Source of the DNA: Caccovivens sp964594865 | GTDB lineage: Bacteria; Bacillota; Clostridia; Christensenellales; UBA1242 | Length of the DNA stretch: 45,729 nt | NCBI GenBank assembly: GCA_964594865.1 | Contig: CAZQMZ010000007.1 | Location: forward strand, 1 to 45,729 | Reading direction: 5' to 3' | Shown: positions 1 to 8,408 of the stretch, piece after piece | Numbering within the stretch: position 1 is the first letter of the stretch | How the letters are laid out: every line of letters begins with the position of its first letter | Program-made: the position numbers and the translations under genes | The notes under the pieces: model-generated | Told to the model about the DNA's origin: nothing | The model's database searches: none | Seen by the model: only the letters and a program-made list of their open reading frames with translations

Positions 1-121
1 TGTTTGGAATGTAGCCATAATTGACAGGATAGACAAACCCATGCTTTGGATGTTTACTCCCAAGCGGTCTGTCCATTTCAACAACAACCTTTTTTCCTAA
101 ATATTTTTTACTATTGTTCAT
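1..121 (-). CDS. Inorganic pyrophosphatase-like protein, N-terminal part (runs off the window)
   Basis: Only the first 40 codons lie in the window. They start at the ATG at 119-121, preceded by a TGAGGG ribosome binding site. The segment contains DRPLGSKHPKHGF followed by YPVNYGYIPN. This matches my recollection of the N-terminus of the short soluble inorganic diphosphatase family of Clostridia, which hydrolyses PPi to phosphate in the cytoplasm. The catalytic Asp cluster would lie outside the window, so activity cannot be judged. The next gene upstream (Nudix) is on the same strand with a 20-nt gap, so co-transcription is likely. Confidence 0.7.
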   Translation of the reverse strand, partial: MNNSKKYLGKKVVVEMDRPLGSKHPKHGFVYPVNYGYIPN

Positions 122-141
122 AAACCCTCATTTTTATAATT

Positions 142-603
142 TTAATATAAATTATTGTTCTTGTTCTTTAATTCTATATACTCTCTGTTCAAATCTTTAC
201 CATATGTCTTTAAATCGCTTAAAAGTTGATCTCTTATTTCTTCTGGAAGCAAGTTCTTTTTAACAAGTTCACTTAATCCAATCATTGTAGGATTGTATGT
301 GCCACTATTTCGGTTTGCTTGATATTCTTCGCCGTCGGTTTTGTGTATTTTTCCAGAAATCCAATCAAGAACAAAAAAAACTTGTGTTGTGCCCTTGCTT
401 TCAAAAGCATAGACCAATCTTTTCGGTTTGACCACAATTCCAAATTCTTCCATTAGTTCGCGGACAACACATTCTTCGTTTGTCTCATTTTCTTCGATAT
501 GTCCGCCAGGAAAAGTGCAATATTTTCGCCCACCTTTTTCTCGCTCCATAACAACAAGTTTATCGCCTTTGATGATTATACCTCTGCAACTTGAAATCTT
601 CAT
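142..603 (-). CDS. Nudix hydrolase
   Basis: This 153-residue cytoplasmic protein has a Nudix box at about residues 34-56: GGHIEENE, then RELMEEFG, fitting GX5EX7REUXEEXGU. The Glu residues that bind the metal are all present. Nudix enzymes cleave a nucleoside diphosphate linked to another group, but the substrate cannot be read from the sequence. A Lys/Asn-rich tail after residue 140 is probably disordered. The start has an AAGGAG ribosome binding site 4-5 nt upstream. It is followed on the same strand by the pyrophosphatase-like gene, so the pair may jointly clean up nucleotide derivatives and PPi; that link is inference. Confidence 0.85.
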   Translation of the reverse strand: MKISSCRGIIIKGDKLVVMEREKGGRKYCTFPGGHIEENETNEECVVRELMEEFGIVVKPKRLVYAFESKGTTQVFFVLDWISGKIHKTDGEEYQANRNSGTYNPTMIGLSELVKKNLLPEEIRDQLLSDLKTYGKDLNREYIELKNKNNNLY

Positions 604-615
604 TTTAACTCCTTG

Positions 616-963
616 TCAATTCTTTCCCCAAACAACTTTGACATCTCTCGAACCTACAAGATTTGCTAAATTTTCGGGATTTTTTACTTTTCCTATTTTG
701 GTGTAGGAATAAGGCGTGGAAAAACTTTTATAAAATATAACAAGACATGAAGAGCCATAAAGCATAATATCGCCAACATTTATATGTTTTACTCTTTGTT
801 CGTCAGTCGGCAAACTTTTGTTTATATAACAATATTTTTCATTACCGTTAAGTTCTTGCATAACAAGTTTAAGTGGCAAAAGTTCAACAAGTGCCTTGCT
901 TGTTTCGTTGCTTTCAAGTTCAACTTCAAATTTTTTCTTATCAATAAAGATTATCATTTTCAT
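616..963 (-). CDS. Cyclophilin-like fold protein
   Basis: A 115-residue protein resembling the small bacterial cyclophilin-like family (TM1367 type, Cyclophil_like2). It starts with a short beta strand (KMIIFIDKKKFEVEL), followed by a SKALVELLPLKLVMQELNG segment and the GDIMLYGSSCLVIFYKSF core. Members have a minimal cyclophilin beta barrel but lack clear prolyl-isomerase residues, and their role is not established. The ATG has a TTAGGTGA ribosome binding site. It lies 12 nt upstream of the Nudix gene on the same strand. There is no signal peptide, so it should be cytoplasmic. Assignment is by family resemblance only. Confidence 0.65.
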   Translation of the reverse strand: MKMIIFIDKKKFEVELESNETSKALVELLPLKLVMQELNGNEKYCYINKSLPTDEQRVKHINVGDIMLYGSSCLVIFYKSFSTPYSYTKIGKVKNPENLANLVGSRDVKVVWGKN

Positions 964-1011
964 TCACCTAAATTTTATTCAATTTATAATACCATATCAA
1001 CTTTTTTTGAT

Positions 1012-1266
1012 TTAACATTTCAAAACTTCAATGATTTTTTTAAGTTTTTTTGCAGAAATTGGAAAATTTTGTTCGTTGACATCCCTGTCAATACGAATGA
1101 CCTTCCCTTCTGCAATTGTTCCTTGAAAAGGGACCTTGACAATGTCCCCTTCTTTCAAATCTTTGAAAGGTGAAATATAAAAATACCCCACCCCGCCAAT
1201 GACAACTTTGGCATAGTCATATCTTTTATTCTCGTGCAAAATTCCGCCAGAAGTCGAATGTATCAT
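1012..1266 (-). CDS. Hypothetical small basic protein
   Basis: I do not recognise this 84-residue protein with confidence. The ATG follows a strong GGGGGA ribosome binding site, and the ORF fits neatly between its neighbours. The sequence is beta-rich in the first 60 residues (YAKVVIGGVGYFYISPF, then EGDIVKVPFQGTIAEGKVIR) and ends in a Lys-rich helix. The middle looks like a small SH3/OB-type barrel of the kind seen at the N-terminus of primosomal protein PriA, but that is only a resemblance. No membrane segment or cysteine motif is present. Confidence 0.55.
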   Translation of the reverse strand: MIHSTSGGILHENKRYDYAKVVIGGVGYFYISPFKDLKEGDIVKVPFQGTIAEGKVIRIDRDVNEQNFPISAKKLKKIIEVLKC

Positions 1267-1305
1267 ATAAAATCCCCCAGTGACACTTTAAATTTATTTC
1301 ATAGT

Positions 1306-2088
1306 TTATTTGAATTTTTGTTTGTTTTCTTTCCAAATTTTTTTGAATTGACTTTTGTAATACATTCCAGCAAAACGAATGGCAGTTTTTTCACCGATTA
1401 TTTTGACAAATTTTCCAAAAAGTCTATCTCTCTTCTTTTTGCTTGTTTTAAGCCACGAACCATCAAAATGATGTATACAATATGTGTTTTGTGTTTTGGA
1501 TATTTTCCCAGTCATATAATTTTTTGGACAAAAATATTCATTTGGAAACACAACAACACCATCACTTAGTTTTTGATATGTGTTGTTTAATTCTAAACCA
1601 TATTTATATTTCAAAAGGGCTGTCAAAATTTCTGTGTTTGGCGTGACTGCCTGCTTTCCTTTTTCGTCTATAAAATGACGACCATCGTATATTTTTAAAA
1701 AATCTATTAAATATGGATGATTTTTGGCACACCCAAAGGTTGATGCTTGCAAAACATAACGATGCTCAAACCCAAAAAAAGCATTGAGTTCTGTGAATGG
1801 AGTCAAATCTTTGCAAACTTCAACATCGGTGTCAAGATAAATCCCTCCAAATTTTGCCAAAGCCCATAATCTTATATAATCGGATGCAAACGCCCACTTT
1901 TTCTTCTCAACCGCCTCCTTGACAAAAGGATGAGAATTTACATCAAAATTCTTTTCGTTCCATTCGACAATTTGAAAATCAGGACAATTTTTCTTCCAAC
2001 TTTCAATGCACTTTTGAGCAATTGGAGATTTCTCTCCACCCAGCCAAACAAAATGAATAATTTTTGGTATTTTATTTTCAGTTTTCAT
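1306..2088 (-). CDS. GT32-type glycosyltransferase (capsular/sugar-chain synthesis)
   Basis: The 260-residue protein opens with IPKIIHFVWLGG, the standard start of glycosyltransferases carrying the sugar-binding DXD region (GT32/OCH1-like). It continues through WAFASDYIRLWALAKFGG to YLDTDVEV, where DTD is the DXD motif that holds the metal and nucleotide sugar. The C-terminal part (HHFDGSWL) is also typical. It should transfer a hexose to a lipid-linked or polymer acceptor at the cytoplasmic face; donor and acceptor are unknown. The adjacent SDR, cytidylyltransferase and TagF-like genes suggest a wall or capsule polymer. There is no ribosome binding site; a -10 box sits 6 nt before the ATG (see promoter at 2095). 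Confidence 0.85.
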   Translation of the reverse strand: MKTENKIPKIIHFVWLGGEKSPIAQKCIESWKKNCPDFQIVEWNEKNFDVNSHPFVKEAVEKKKWAFASDYIRLWALAKFGGIYLDTDVEVCKDLTPFTELNAFFGFEHRYVLQASTFGCAKNHPYLIDFLKIYDGRHFIDEKGKQAVTPNTEILTALLKYKYGLELNNTYQKLSDGVVVFPNEYFCPKNYMTGKISKTQNTYCIHHFDGSWLKTSKKKRDRLFGKFVKIIGEKTAIRFAGMYYKSQFKKIWKENKQKFK

Positions 2089-2094
2089 GGCAAA

Positions 2095-2123
2095 ATTATA
2101 ACATACAAAATTGTCAAATGCAA
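2095..2123 (-). promoter_or_regulatory. Promoter giving a probably leaderless mRNA for the GT32 gene
   Basis: The minus strand has TTGCAT at 2118-2123, a 17-nt spacer and TATAAT at 2095-2100 with an upstream TG (TGTTATAAT). Only six bases separate the -10 box from the ATG at 2088, so transcription should begin at or next to the A of the start codon. No Shine-Dalgarno sequence is present. Confidence 0.6.
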
Positions 2124-2142
2124 ACTTATTGCAAACTATGGT

Positions 2143-3186
2143 CTATTTTGTGTTTATTTCATCTTCAAAAGAAGCAATAAGTCTTTTAAAAATATCTTGC
2201 AAGTCATATTTTGGTTTCCAGCCCAAATTTTTTAATTTTTGAATATTCAATTTGATAACGCTTTTGGAGCCATAGCATCCACTTTTTGAAGCATCTCCCT
2301 CAACAATAACCCTAACCTTTCCTTCTCCAAATTTGTCAGCAATCAGCTCTGCCATTTCTTTTATGCTCATGTTTGTGTTTGGATTTGCCACATTATAAGT
2401 TTCTCCTGCCCTTCCTTTGATAGCAATTGTCAAAAGTGCATAAATCGCATCAGTTGTATAGCAATAATCATGAACTGAATCTCCAGAAGTGTGGAGAATA
2501 ATGTTTTTCTTAAAAATTATATCTCTTGCAATTTCGCCAAAAATTCGTGAATCATCAAAATCTGCTCCTGCTCCAAAAGTTTGAGTCAATCTTGCAACTT
2601 TGATGTTTACCCCATATTCATTCACATAACAAGAGCAAGCGTTTTCCACCAATCTCTTGCTCTCTGGATAGCAATTTCTTATGTTTGTTAAATCTAGCGT
2701 CCCCAATTTTGTTTCATCCAATGTTCCGTCATATTCATTTAAGACGCCATAAACTTCCATAGATGACGCAAACACCACGCTTTTGACATTCCTTTCTTTT
2801 ACAAAATCAAAAACATTCAGTGAACCAATGACAGTTGTTTTTATCAATTCAACTGGGTTGGAAACCATCTCTTTGGATTTTGTTACTGACGCAAAGTGAA
2901 AAACATAATCAACATCCGTTGAAATTTTGATTTTTTCTGTGATTTCATTTTTTATTATAAAAAGCATCTTGTTGTTGCAATTAAAAAGTTTTCGTGCTTT
3001 TTTGACATCTCTGGCAAGTGCAAAAACACAATTATTCAAGCCATACAACTCATTTGCCAACAAAAGCCCATTAACAAGAAGCGAACCCAGCAACCCTGTC
3101 GAACCTGTTATAACAATTTTTGAGTTTTTTATATCAAATTCTTTTATATAATCTGCAATTTCACGCAAATCGTCTTCTATAACCAT
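2143..3186 (-). CDS. NAD-dependent epimerase/dehydratase (extended SDR)
   Basis: The 347-residue protein has the Rossmann nucleotide-binding motif GSTGLLG at about residues 28-34 and the catalytic YPESK (Tyr-xxx-Lys) at about 174-178. A Ser lies in VVFASSMEVYG upstream, and a TDAIYALLTI segment is typical of extended SDR sugar-nucleotide enzymes. It probably oxidises/reduces, epimerises or dehydrates an activated sugar or polyol. It follows the IspD/TarI-like gene with a 9-nt gap. In other Gram-positives that pairing can supply CDP-ribitol or a related CDP-polyol, but those reductases are usually a different dehydrogenase type, so the product is open. Confidence 0.8.
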   Translation of the reverse strand: MVIEDDLREIADYIKEFDIKNSKIVITGSTGLLGSLLVNGLLLANELYGLNNCVFALARDVKKARKLFNCNNKMLFIIKNEITEKIKISTDVDYVFHFASVTKSKEMVSNPVELIKTTVIGSLNVFDFVKERNVKSVVFASSMEVYGVLNEYDGTLDETKLGTLDLTNIRNCYPESKRLVENACSCYVNEYGVNIKVARLTQTFGAGADFDDSRIFGEIARDIIFKKNIILHTSGDSVHDYCYTTDAIYALLTIAIKGRAGETYNVANPNTNMSIKEMAELIADKFGEGKVRVIVEGDASKSGCYGSKSVIKLNIQKLKNLGWKPKYDLQDIFKRLIASFEDEINTK

Positions 3187-3195
3187 ATTTTCCTC

Positions 3196-3906
3196 TCAAA
3201 GATATTCTTTCATTGATTCCATGATTCCTTTTGCCGCATAGAAATCAATCACAGTTGTGATCTTTATGTTTTCCAACGGGCCTGAAATATAATTCAATTT
3301 CTCTCCATTCATTCGTGCAAGACTTGCCGAATCAATTATATCTGTTTGATTATTGTCAAAGGCTTTCTTGTAATAAGAATATATTTTTGACAAAACAAAA
3401 GTTTGAGGGGCTCTTGCCAAAATACATTTGTTTCTGTCCAAAATTTCATCGCCATTCACTTCATTCTTCTCAATAATGGTTTCTGTTGCAGGTGCAATTG
3501 TTATCGCATTGCCATGTTGCTTTGCCATGCTTATGTTTTTTGATATAATTTCGTCTGGAATGAAAGGTCTAACTCCATCGTGAATCAAAACAACATCTTT
3601 CTCACTATGTTTGGTTTGAGATATATATTCAAGACCAATCATCCTTGATTCAAAACCAGTTCTCCCTCCAAGAAGTATTTTTGAAACCTTCTTTAAACCA
3701 AATTTCTTGACTTCATTTTCAAGAAAACTAGTCCAACCTTCAATACACACAACAACAATGTCATCAACATTTTTGTTGTGTTCAAATCTTTCAAGAGTGT
3801 GAATAATGATTGGTTTGCCGTAAATTTCCAAAAATTGTTTGGGGCAATCATTATTCATTTTCATTCTTGTTCCTTTTCCGCCTGCAAAAATCAATGCCCT
3901 GTTCAC
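3196..3906 (-). CDS. IspD/TarI-like cytidylyltransferase
   Basis: The 236-residue protein begins with ALIFAGGKGTRM, the nucleotide-binding loop of this family. It then shows PKQFLEIYGKPII, the IHDGVRPF signature and ARAPQTF near residue 165. The family couples CTP to methylerythritol phosphate (IspD) or ribitol-5-phosphate (TarI). Because it overlaps a TagF-like gene by 4 nt and precedes an SDR gene, I favour a polyol-phosphate role in a teichoic-acid-like polymer over isoprenoid synthesis. Sequence alone does not separate the two. Confidence 0.8.
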   Translation of the reverse strand: MNRALIFAGGKGTRMKMNNDCPKQFLEIYGKPIIIHTLERFEHNKNVDDIVVVCIEGWTSFLENEVKKFGLKKVSKILLGGRTGFESRMIGLEYISQTKHSEKDVVLIHDGVRPFIPDEIISKNISMAKQHGNAITIAPATETIIEKNEVNGDEILDRNKCILARAPQTFVLSKIYSYYKKAFDNNQTDIIDSASLARMNGEKLNYISGPLENIKITTVIDFYAAKGIMESMKEYL

Positions 3907-5087
3907 TTTTCTCTCCTTGTTTTGTTTTTTCTTCCAAGATTCAACATCAGTTCATAGACTCTTTCACACGAGTGGCCGTCTTCCACCCCTCCCAATTGTT
4001 TTGTAAACATATCTACCTTTTGGCGATATTCTTTCAAAATTTCATCCAAATTTTCAATAACGTTTTCAAGTTCTTGCTCATTGTTTGTAATTGGAAAGGG
4101 CAACTGATTTAAAGGAATATATACTCCCCTTTCGTTTGACAAATATCTGTCAGCATCGTTTGTGTATAGAACACATGGCTTTCCAGCAACCATCATGTCA
4201 AACATGCATGACGAAAAGTCTGTTATCAAAATGTCTGCAATCAAAATCAAATCTTGCATTTCCGGATATGAAGTCACATTGAGAACATAATTTTCAAAGA
4301 CCATATCCCTCGCACCTTTCTTCAATAAATATGGATGAAAACGATACAAAATTTTGACATTTTTGTCTGTTATTTTTTCAAACGCATGTTTGAGTATTTC
4401 ATTGTCTATTAACAAATCTTTGAAAGATTGTTTCTCTCTAAAAGTTGGAGCATACAAAACAATATAGTCATTTCCACTCAAACCCAATTTTTCTTTTGTG
4501 TTCTTGATTTGGACCTCATTTTTGTTTATCAGTTGGTCATATCTTGGTTCACCGGTTAAAAATGTTTTCCCTTCACAAAAAAATGCTTTTTCTTTGATTT
4601 CTTGCGCCTGGGTTGAACCAGCAAGCAAACAATCCATTTGATTGGAGTCAATTTTGGAATTCCATAACACAATTTTAGGCAATTTTTGGTCCTTTTCCAC
4701 CATTTTGTATGCAAATGGTCCACCATGATCTGTCATTATGTAAACTTGTCCTTTTCTTTTTGAAAAAAGCATACTGAATCTTGTGTTGTTTATGATATAT
4801 TTTGCTGTGTGAAGATAATATGAATCTTTAAAAGACATATGTTTTACCCTCTTCACATCTTTTGGAAGTTCGCTATTTTTCTTGTTTAAACACCAAACAA
4901 ACTCAAATTCGTCATGATGATTTTTGTATAGATATTCAAAAAAAGCTCTTGTGTTGCAAGCATACTGCGCTCCATTTCTCGCTATAAAATAAATTCTGTT
5001 CTTCTTTATTGGGAAAAGTTTGAATCCCCACATGAAAAGAGCGCCAACCCAATTTCTAACTTTTCTCTTTTTCTTTTCTTCTTCCAT
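3903..5087 (-). CDS. CDP-glycerol glycerophosphotransferase family protein (TagF/TagB-like)
   Basis: The 394-residue protein belongs to the Glyphos_transf family. Typical segments are the YIINNTR stretch, DHGGPFAYKM near residue 120, GEPRYDQL, VLYAPTFREKQ near 210, RFHPYL, and TDFSSCMFDMMVAGKPCVLY near 300. Such enzymes transfer glycerol- or ribitol-phosphate from the CDP-activated form onto a growing polymer at the inner membrane face. The basic N-terminus and short hydrophobic stretch (WVGALFMWGFKLF) fit membrane association. The ribosome binding site is AAAAGG. It leads the three-gene polymer block with the cytidylyltransferase and SDR genes. Confidence 0.85.
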   Translation of the reverse strand: MEEEKKKRKVRNWVGALFMWGFKLFPIKKNRIYFIARNGAQYACNTRAFFEYLYKNHHDEFEFVWCLNKKNSELPKDVKRVKHMSFKDSYYLHTAKYIINNTRFSMLFSKRKGQVYIMTDHGGPFAYKMVEKDQKLPKIVLWNSKIDSNQMDCLLAGSTQAQEIKEKAFFCEGKTFLTGEPRYDQLINKNEVQIKNTKEKLGLSGNDYIVLYAPTFREKQSFKDLLIDNEILKHAFEKITDKNVKILYRFHPYLLKKGARDMVFENYVLNVTSYPEMQDLILIADILITDFSSCMFDMMVAGKPCVLYTNDADRYLSNERGVYIPLNQLPFPITNNEQELENVIENLDEILKEYRQKVDMFTKQLGGVEDGHSCERVYELMLNLGRKNKTRREK

Positions 5088-5152
5088 TTGCCAACCTTTT
5101 TTGCATTTTGATAATAAATTTTATTTAACTTTTAATAATTTACGCTTTTAAT

Positions 5153-6127
5153 TTACGCTTTTTTTGATTTTTTCTTAATTCTTTTGTCTGTTGAGAAAAA
5201 GTTGGTTTTTTTGTTGGAATATAAGATGAGTATGAGTGAGCCGAACAAAACGATTGCAAAAATCAAAGCAAACACCATCCAACCCTGTGAGATTTCCAGT
5301 CCGAAAAAGTCTAGATTGAGAGAATAATTTTCTGTCAAAACTTCAATAATGTTGCTGTCTGCCGGAACTTTGGTTAACATATTGTTCAACACACCACGCA
5401 AGAAATAGTTTTTAAACAATCCTGTGGAATATGTTCCAAACACAAAACATCCAAGATATTGCACACCACTTGGAAGCATACTGAAAGGCATATATGCTCC
5501 GATCAAGAAACCTATGATTGTGCTGTATACACCGTTGATTGCCGACAAAGAACTCACCGTTTTGATCATGCCACAAATCAACACAATGAAGAAAGCCGAG
5601 CATATGCAAGCCAAAATTGTTATTCCTAAAATTGCCAAAACATCAACAAAACTCAAGAAAAATCCGCCTGTGCAAGCAAGATAGATCAGCGAAAGTGTAA
5701 GCACAATCATGCATATGAAAAAAGTTATCAAAAACGTGGAGATGATGTAACTTGCATAGATCACCCATCGTTTGATTGGTGACGCCAACATATCGTTCAA
5801 ATTCCCCGTCTGTCTGTCTCTGACCATGCTGGAATTTGCATTGACGGCAACAGTCAAACATGACACACCCATAACACCAGAGATCATCCAATTGTTTATC
5901 AATGCACTGACATCCGACCTTGTCAAAGCGTCTTGCAACCCATAACTTTCCAACATGCTTGTGATGGAGTTCACTTGCAATTCGCCCAAGAAAAGAATGT
6001 ATAACAGCAATACAATGATTGGTGCAAGCACAGAAAAAAATACATTCATTTTGTCTTTCAAATACAACTTGATATTTCGTTTAACAAGCACGTAGAGAGA
6101 AAGCGCCACATTGCTTTTTTTCTTCAT
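5153..6127 (-). CDS. ABC-2 type transporter permease
   Basis: The 324-residue protein has about six membrane segments: one near residues 27-47, a pair near 100-150, then 165-195, 205-240 and 285-305. It carries the MVRDRQTGNLNDMLASPI segment typical of ABC-2 export permeases just before the second membrane span. Both ends are Lys-rich and cytoplasmic. It overlaps the ATPase gene by 4 nt (ATGA), so the two are translationally coupled and form one exporter. The substrate is unknown; relatives export drugs, lipids or polymers. The upstream wall-polymer genes give weak support for an envelope substrate. Confidence 0.85.
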   Translation of the reverse strand: MKKKSNVALSLYVLVKRNIKLYLKDKMNVFFSVLAPIIVLLLYILFLGELQVNSITSMLESYGLQDALTRSDVSALINNWMISGVMGVSCLTVAVNANSSMVRDRQTGNLNDMLASPIKRWVIYASYIISTFLITFFICMIVLTLSLIYLACTGGFFLSFVDVLAILGITILACICSAFFIVLICGMIKTVSSLSAINGVYSTIIGFLIGAYMPFSMLPSGVQYLGCFVFGTYSTGLFKNYFLRGVLNNMLTKVPADSNIIEVLTENYSLNLDFFGLEISQGWMVFALIFAIVLFGSLILILYSNKKTNFFSTDKRIKKKSKKA

Positions 6128-7041
6128 TTTCCTTCTCCTTGAACAAACTTTCTGCCCGTGATGTTTAAGAATACATCATCCATATCTCCTTTGACAATTT
6201 CAAAATCTGTCAAAAATTCATCACAATTTTTTATGATTTCTTTTGCTTCTTCACTGTTTTTGATTTTGATGAGATAGAATTCTCCATTGAAGACAAATTC
6301 GCGATTCAATTTTTTCTCAAACTCTTCATTTTGCGTCATATATGCTTTGACATAGTCGCTGGAAAATTTGTTCTTCAAATTGTGCGGGGTGTCGTTTGCC
6401 ACAATATGCCCAGAATCAATCATGACAACTCGATCCGCCTTGTTCGCCTCTTCCATATAGTGCGTTGTCAAAAAAACTGTCATCTTGCGTGAAATGCGCA
6501 AATCGTCAATGAGCTCCCAAATTTTCATACGCGTCTGTGGATCAAGTCCTGTTGTTGGCTCGTCCAAAATCAAAATTTTTGGCAAATTCAAAAGCCCGCG
6601 CGCAATATCCACTCTTCTCTTTTGCCCACCACTCAAATTTTTTATTGGTTTTTTCAAGATTTTTCCTAAATCTAAAAGTTCGGTCAAAAAGTCCAACCTC
6701 TCTTTCAGTTCCTTGCCTTTAAGTCCATAAAAGCCCGCTCTTATTGCCAAATTCTCTTTGACGGTGAGTATGGCATCAAGCGAAGAGTTTTGAAACACCA
6801 CGCCAATAAGCGGTTTGATTTTGTCGGAATCCTTATCCAAATCCATTCTGTCAACAAAAACTTGACCACTATCTTTTTTCAAGATAGAACAAATGATGTT
6901 GATTGTCGTGGATTTTCCTGCACCATTAAGCCCCAAAAACGCAAACAGACTTCCTTCTTTGACATCAAAAGAAATGTCATCGACTGCTTTGACATCTCCA
7001 TAATATTTCTTTAAATTTCGTATTTGAATTATGTTGCTCAT
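6124..7041 (-). CDS. ABC transporter ATP-binding protein (DrrA-like)
   Basis: The 305-residue ATPase shows Walker A GLNGAGKST at about residues 38-46, a Q-loop (VVFQNS), the ABC signature LSGGQKRR, Walker B ILILDEPTTGLD and the H-loop TTHYMEEA. It has the C-terminal extension of the daunorubicin-resistance/DrrA class. It pairs with the overlapping permease gene. There is no ribosome binding site upstream of the ATG; an extended -10 box lies 6 nt before it, so the mRNA is probably leaderless. This start also begins the conserved N-terminus (IIQIRNLKKYYG), so a misplaced start is unlikely. Confidence 0.9.
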   Translation of the reverse strand: MSNIIQIRNLKKYYGDVKAVDDISFDVKEGSLFAFLGLNGAGKSTTINIICSILKKDSGQVFVDRMDLDKDSDKIKPLIGVVFQNSSLDAILTVKENLAIRAGFYGLKGKELKERLDFLTELLDLGKILKKPIKNLSGGQKRRVDIARGLLNLPKILILDEPTTGLDPQTRMKIWELIDDLRISRKMTVFLTTHYMEEANKADRVVMIDSGHIVANDTPHNLKNKFSSDYVKAYMTQNEEFEKKLNREFVFNGEFYLIKIKNSEEAKEIIKNCDEFLTDFEIVKGDMDDVFLNITGRKFVQGEGK

Positions 7042-7047
7042 GGATGA

Positions 7048-7075
7048 ATTATATCACACATGCAAGGCTAAACAA
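7048..7075 (-). promoter_or_regulatory. Promoter giving a probably leaderless mRNA for the ABC exporter
   Basis: TGATATAAT (extended -10) occupies 7048-7056 on the minus strand, with a weak TTGTTT -35 at 7070-7075 and a 16-nt spacer. Six bases separate TATAAT from the ATG, the same spacing as at the GT32 and folD genes. Confidence 0.55.
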
Positions 7076-7117
7076 AAACATTTCCAAAAAAATACTTCAT
7101 ATTTTTTTGCAAAAGCA

Positions 7118-7146
7118 TTGAAAAAGCAACAAAAATGTTTTATAAT
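7118..7146 (+). promoter_or_regulatory. Promoter of the DUF2188 gene
   Basis: TTGAAA at 7118-7123, a 17-nt spacer and a perfect TATAAT at 7141-7146 face the small gene at 7168. A GGTAAGGAG ribosome binding site follows. Confidence 0.7.
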
Positions 7147-7167
7147 GAAAGGGTAAGGAGAAATTTT

Positions 7168-7461
7168 ATGGGTTGGTTCAAAAATAAAAAAAATGAAAAA
7201 AAGGTTTCTTCAAAAGAGAAAACCAATAAGAAATCTTCTTCAAAAGAAACTGTCAAAGCATCTTCAAAAAAGGCGATTTATCGCGTTGTCTATGACAAAG
7301 AAAAACAGGCATGGGTCATCAAGAAAGATGGTGCAAAAAGAATTATCGCTTCTTTTGAAACAAAAGAAAAGGCATTGGCACGCGTCAAAGACCTTTCTCA
7401 ATCAAACGATGTTGGCTTTATTGTTCACAAAAAGGACGGAAAATTCCAAAAAAAGTCATAA
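7168..7461 (+). CDS. DUF2188-domain protein
   Basis: I start this gene at the ATG at 7168, which follows AAGGAG; the longer reading from 7135 would begin inside the promoter. The 97-residue protein has a Lys/Ser-rich N-terminal tail (residues 7-38). A DUF2188-type domain follows: YRVVYDKEKQAWVIKKDGAKR, then ASFETKEKALARVKDL, ending with a GFIVHKKDGKFQ segment. Such domains are small, basic and of unknown role, often thought to bind nucleic acid or act in stress. It is a single gene between oppositely oriented neighbours. Confidence 0.75.
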   Translation: MGWFKNKKNEKKVSSKEKTNKKSSSKETVKASSKKAIYRVVYDKEKQAWVIKKDGAKRIIASFETKEKALARVKDLSQSNDVGFIVHKKDGKFQKKS

Positions 7462-7464
7462 CTC

Positions 7465-8046
7465 TCAATCCAATTCTTTGATATCTTCCAGTTCAATCAC
7501 TTCAATCTTTGCTGTGACAATTTTCAAATAGCGGATTTGTTTGTTTTTCAACTGCATACCACGCAAGAAGAAAGCGTCAATCGCTTCCCATATGAAAACC
7601 CAAGTTCCAACTTCAAGAATGATTTCAAGATAGATATTTGGAAAATATACATTTGACAAAAGCAACATGGAAAGAAAAAGAATTCCGACAATGAGCATCG
7701 ACAAACAAAACAGTAAATTTCCTTTCTTTTCACTCTTGATTTCATTGTAATCTTTCTTAAATTTGTTTCGAATGGCATTTTCCACTTCAACTTGATTTAT
7801 ATCTTTGGATGTATAGATTTTCAATCTGACATCCTTTTTTATTGGCACAAAACGCGTTTCATCTTTGATGTAGTTGCCAAGTTCTTCATTAAGTTTTTCA
7901 TTGCTGTCATAGTCATATGCAGAAAAAATCTGTGACTTGTCGGAAGCTTTGATTGTGATGACAGCAAAACCCTCGCTGTCTGTTATGACTTCTTCCAAAT
8001 TTGAAACACTTTTGTCTGCTTTTCGCAATTTTTTTGAAATAAACAT
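7465..8046 (-). CDS. Hypothetical membrane protein with cytoplasmic head
   Basis: I do not recognise this 193-residue protein. Residues 1-110 are soluble and charged. Two hydrophobic segments follow (about 110-132 and 137-160), then a short tail rich in Ile and Glu. The pattern is a cytoplasmic head on a membrane hairpin. The ATG has a GGAGAG ribosome binding site. It follows the glycerol-oxidation genes on the same strand after a 15-nt gap and could be the last gene of that operon, but nothing in the protein itself ties it to glycerol metabolism. Confidence 0.6.
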   Translation of the reverse strand: MFISKKLRKADKSVSNLEEVITDSEGFAVITIKASDKSQIFSAYDYDSNEKLNEELGNYIKDETRFVPIKKDVRLKIYTSKDINQVEVENAIRNKFKKDYNEIKSEKKGNLLFCLSMLIVGILFLSMLLLSNVYFPNIYLEIILEVGTWVFIWEAIDAFFLRGMQLKNKQIRYLKIVTAKIEVIELEDIKELD

Positions 8047-8061
8047 AATTTCTCTCCACTT

Positions 8062-8400
8062 TCAATCGTTTGCCGTGACCACAACATCGGCGCCGGTGCC
8101 AAGCACATTTTTGATTATCACATCACCAAATTTCACCGATTTCAAACGAAGTTTTTCAATCTCTTTGACACAATCGAAAATCATAGATTTTGGAATTGGA
8201 ACAGTGGTTTTGCAAGACTTGACTCCATTTTCCGTCTTGACTGATGTCGTCACAATACGCTTTGGACAAGTGATTTCTTCTTTCGCAAAAACAACTCCTC
8301 GATTGCATCCATTTCCAGAAACTTCAATTTTTTCGCCGTCAACTTTTACGGTCAAATTACATCCCAAAGGACACATAATACAAATCATCTCTCTCGTCAT
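8062..8400 (-). CDS. DUF1667 protein of the glycerol oxidation operon
   Basis: The 112-residue protein begins with CIMCPLGCNLTV and carries a further Cys at GNGCNRG and another at CPKR. This four-Cys pattern is typical of DUF1667 proteins and suggests an iron-sulfur or zinc site. In many anaerobes DUF1667 is encoded after two FAD oxidoreductases of glycerol-3-phosphate metabolism, exactly as here (8-nt gap), and is presumed to help pass electrons. The function is known from context only. Confidence 0.85.
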   Translation of the reverse strand: MTREMICIMCPLGCNLTVKVDGEKIEVSGNGCNRGVVFAKEEITCPKRIVTTSVKTENGVKSCKTTVPIPKSMIFDCVKEIEKLRLKSVKFGDVIIKNVLGTGADVVVTAND

Positions 8401-8408
8401 TTTTCACC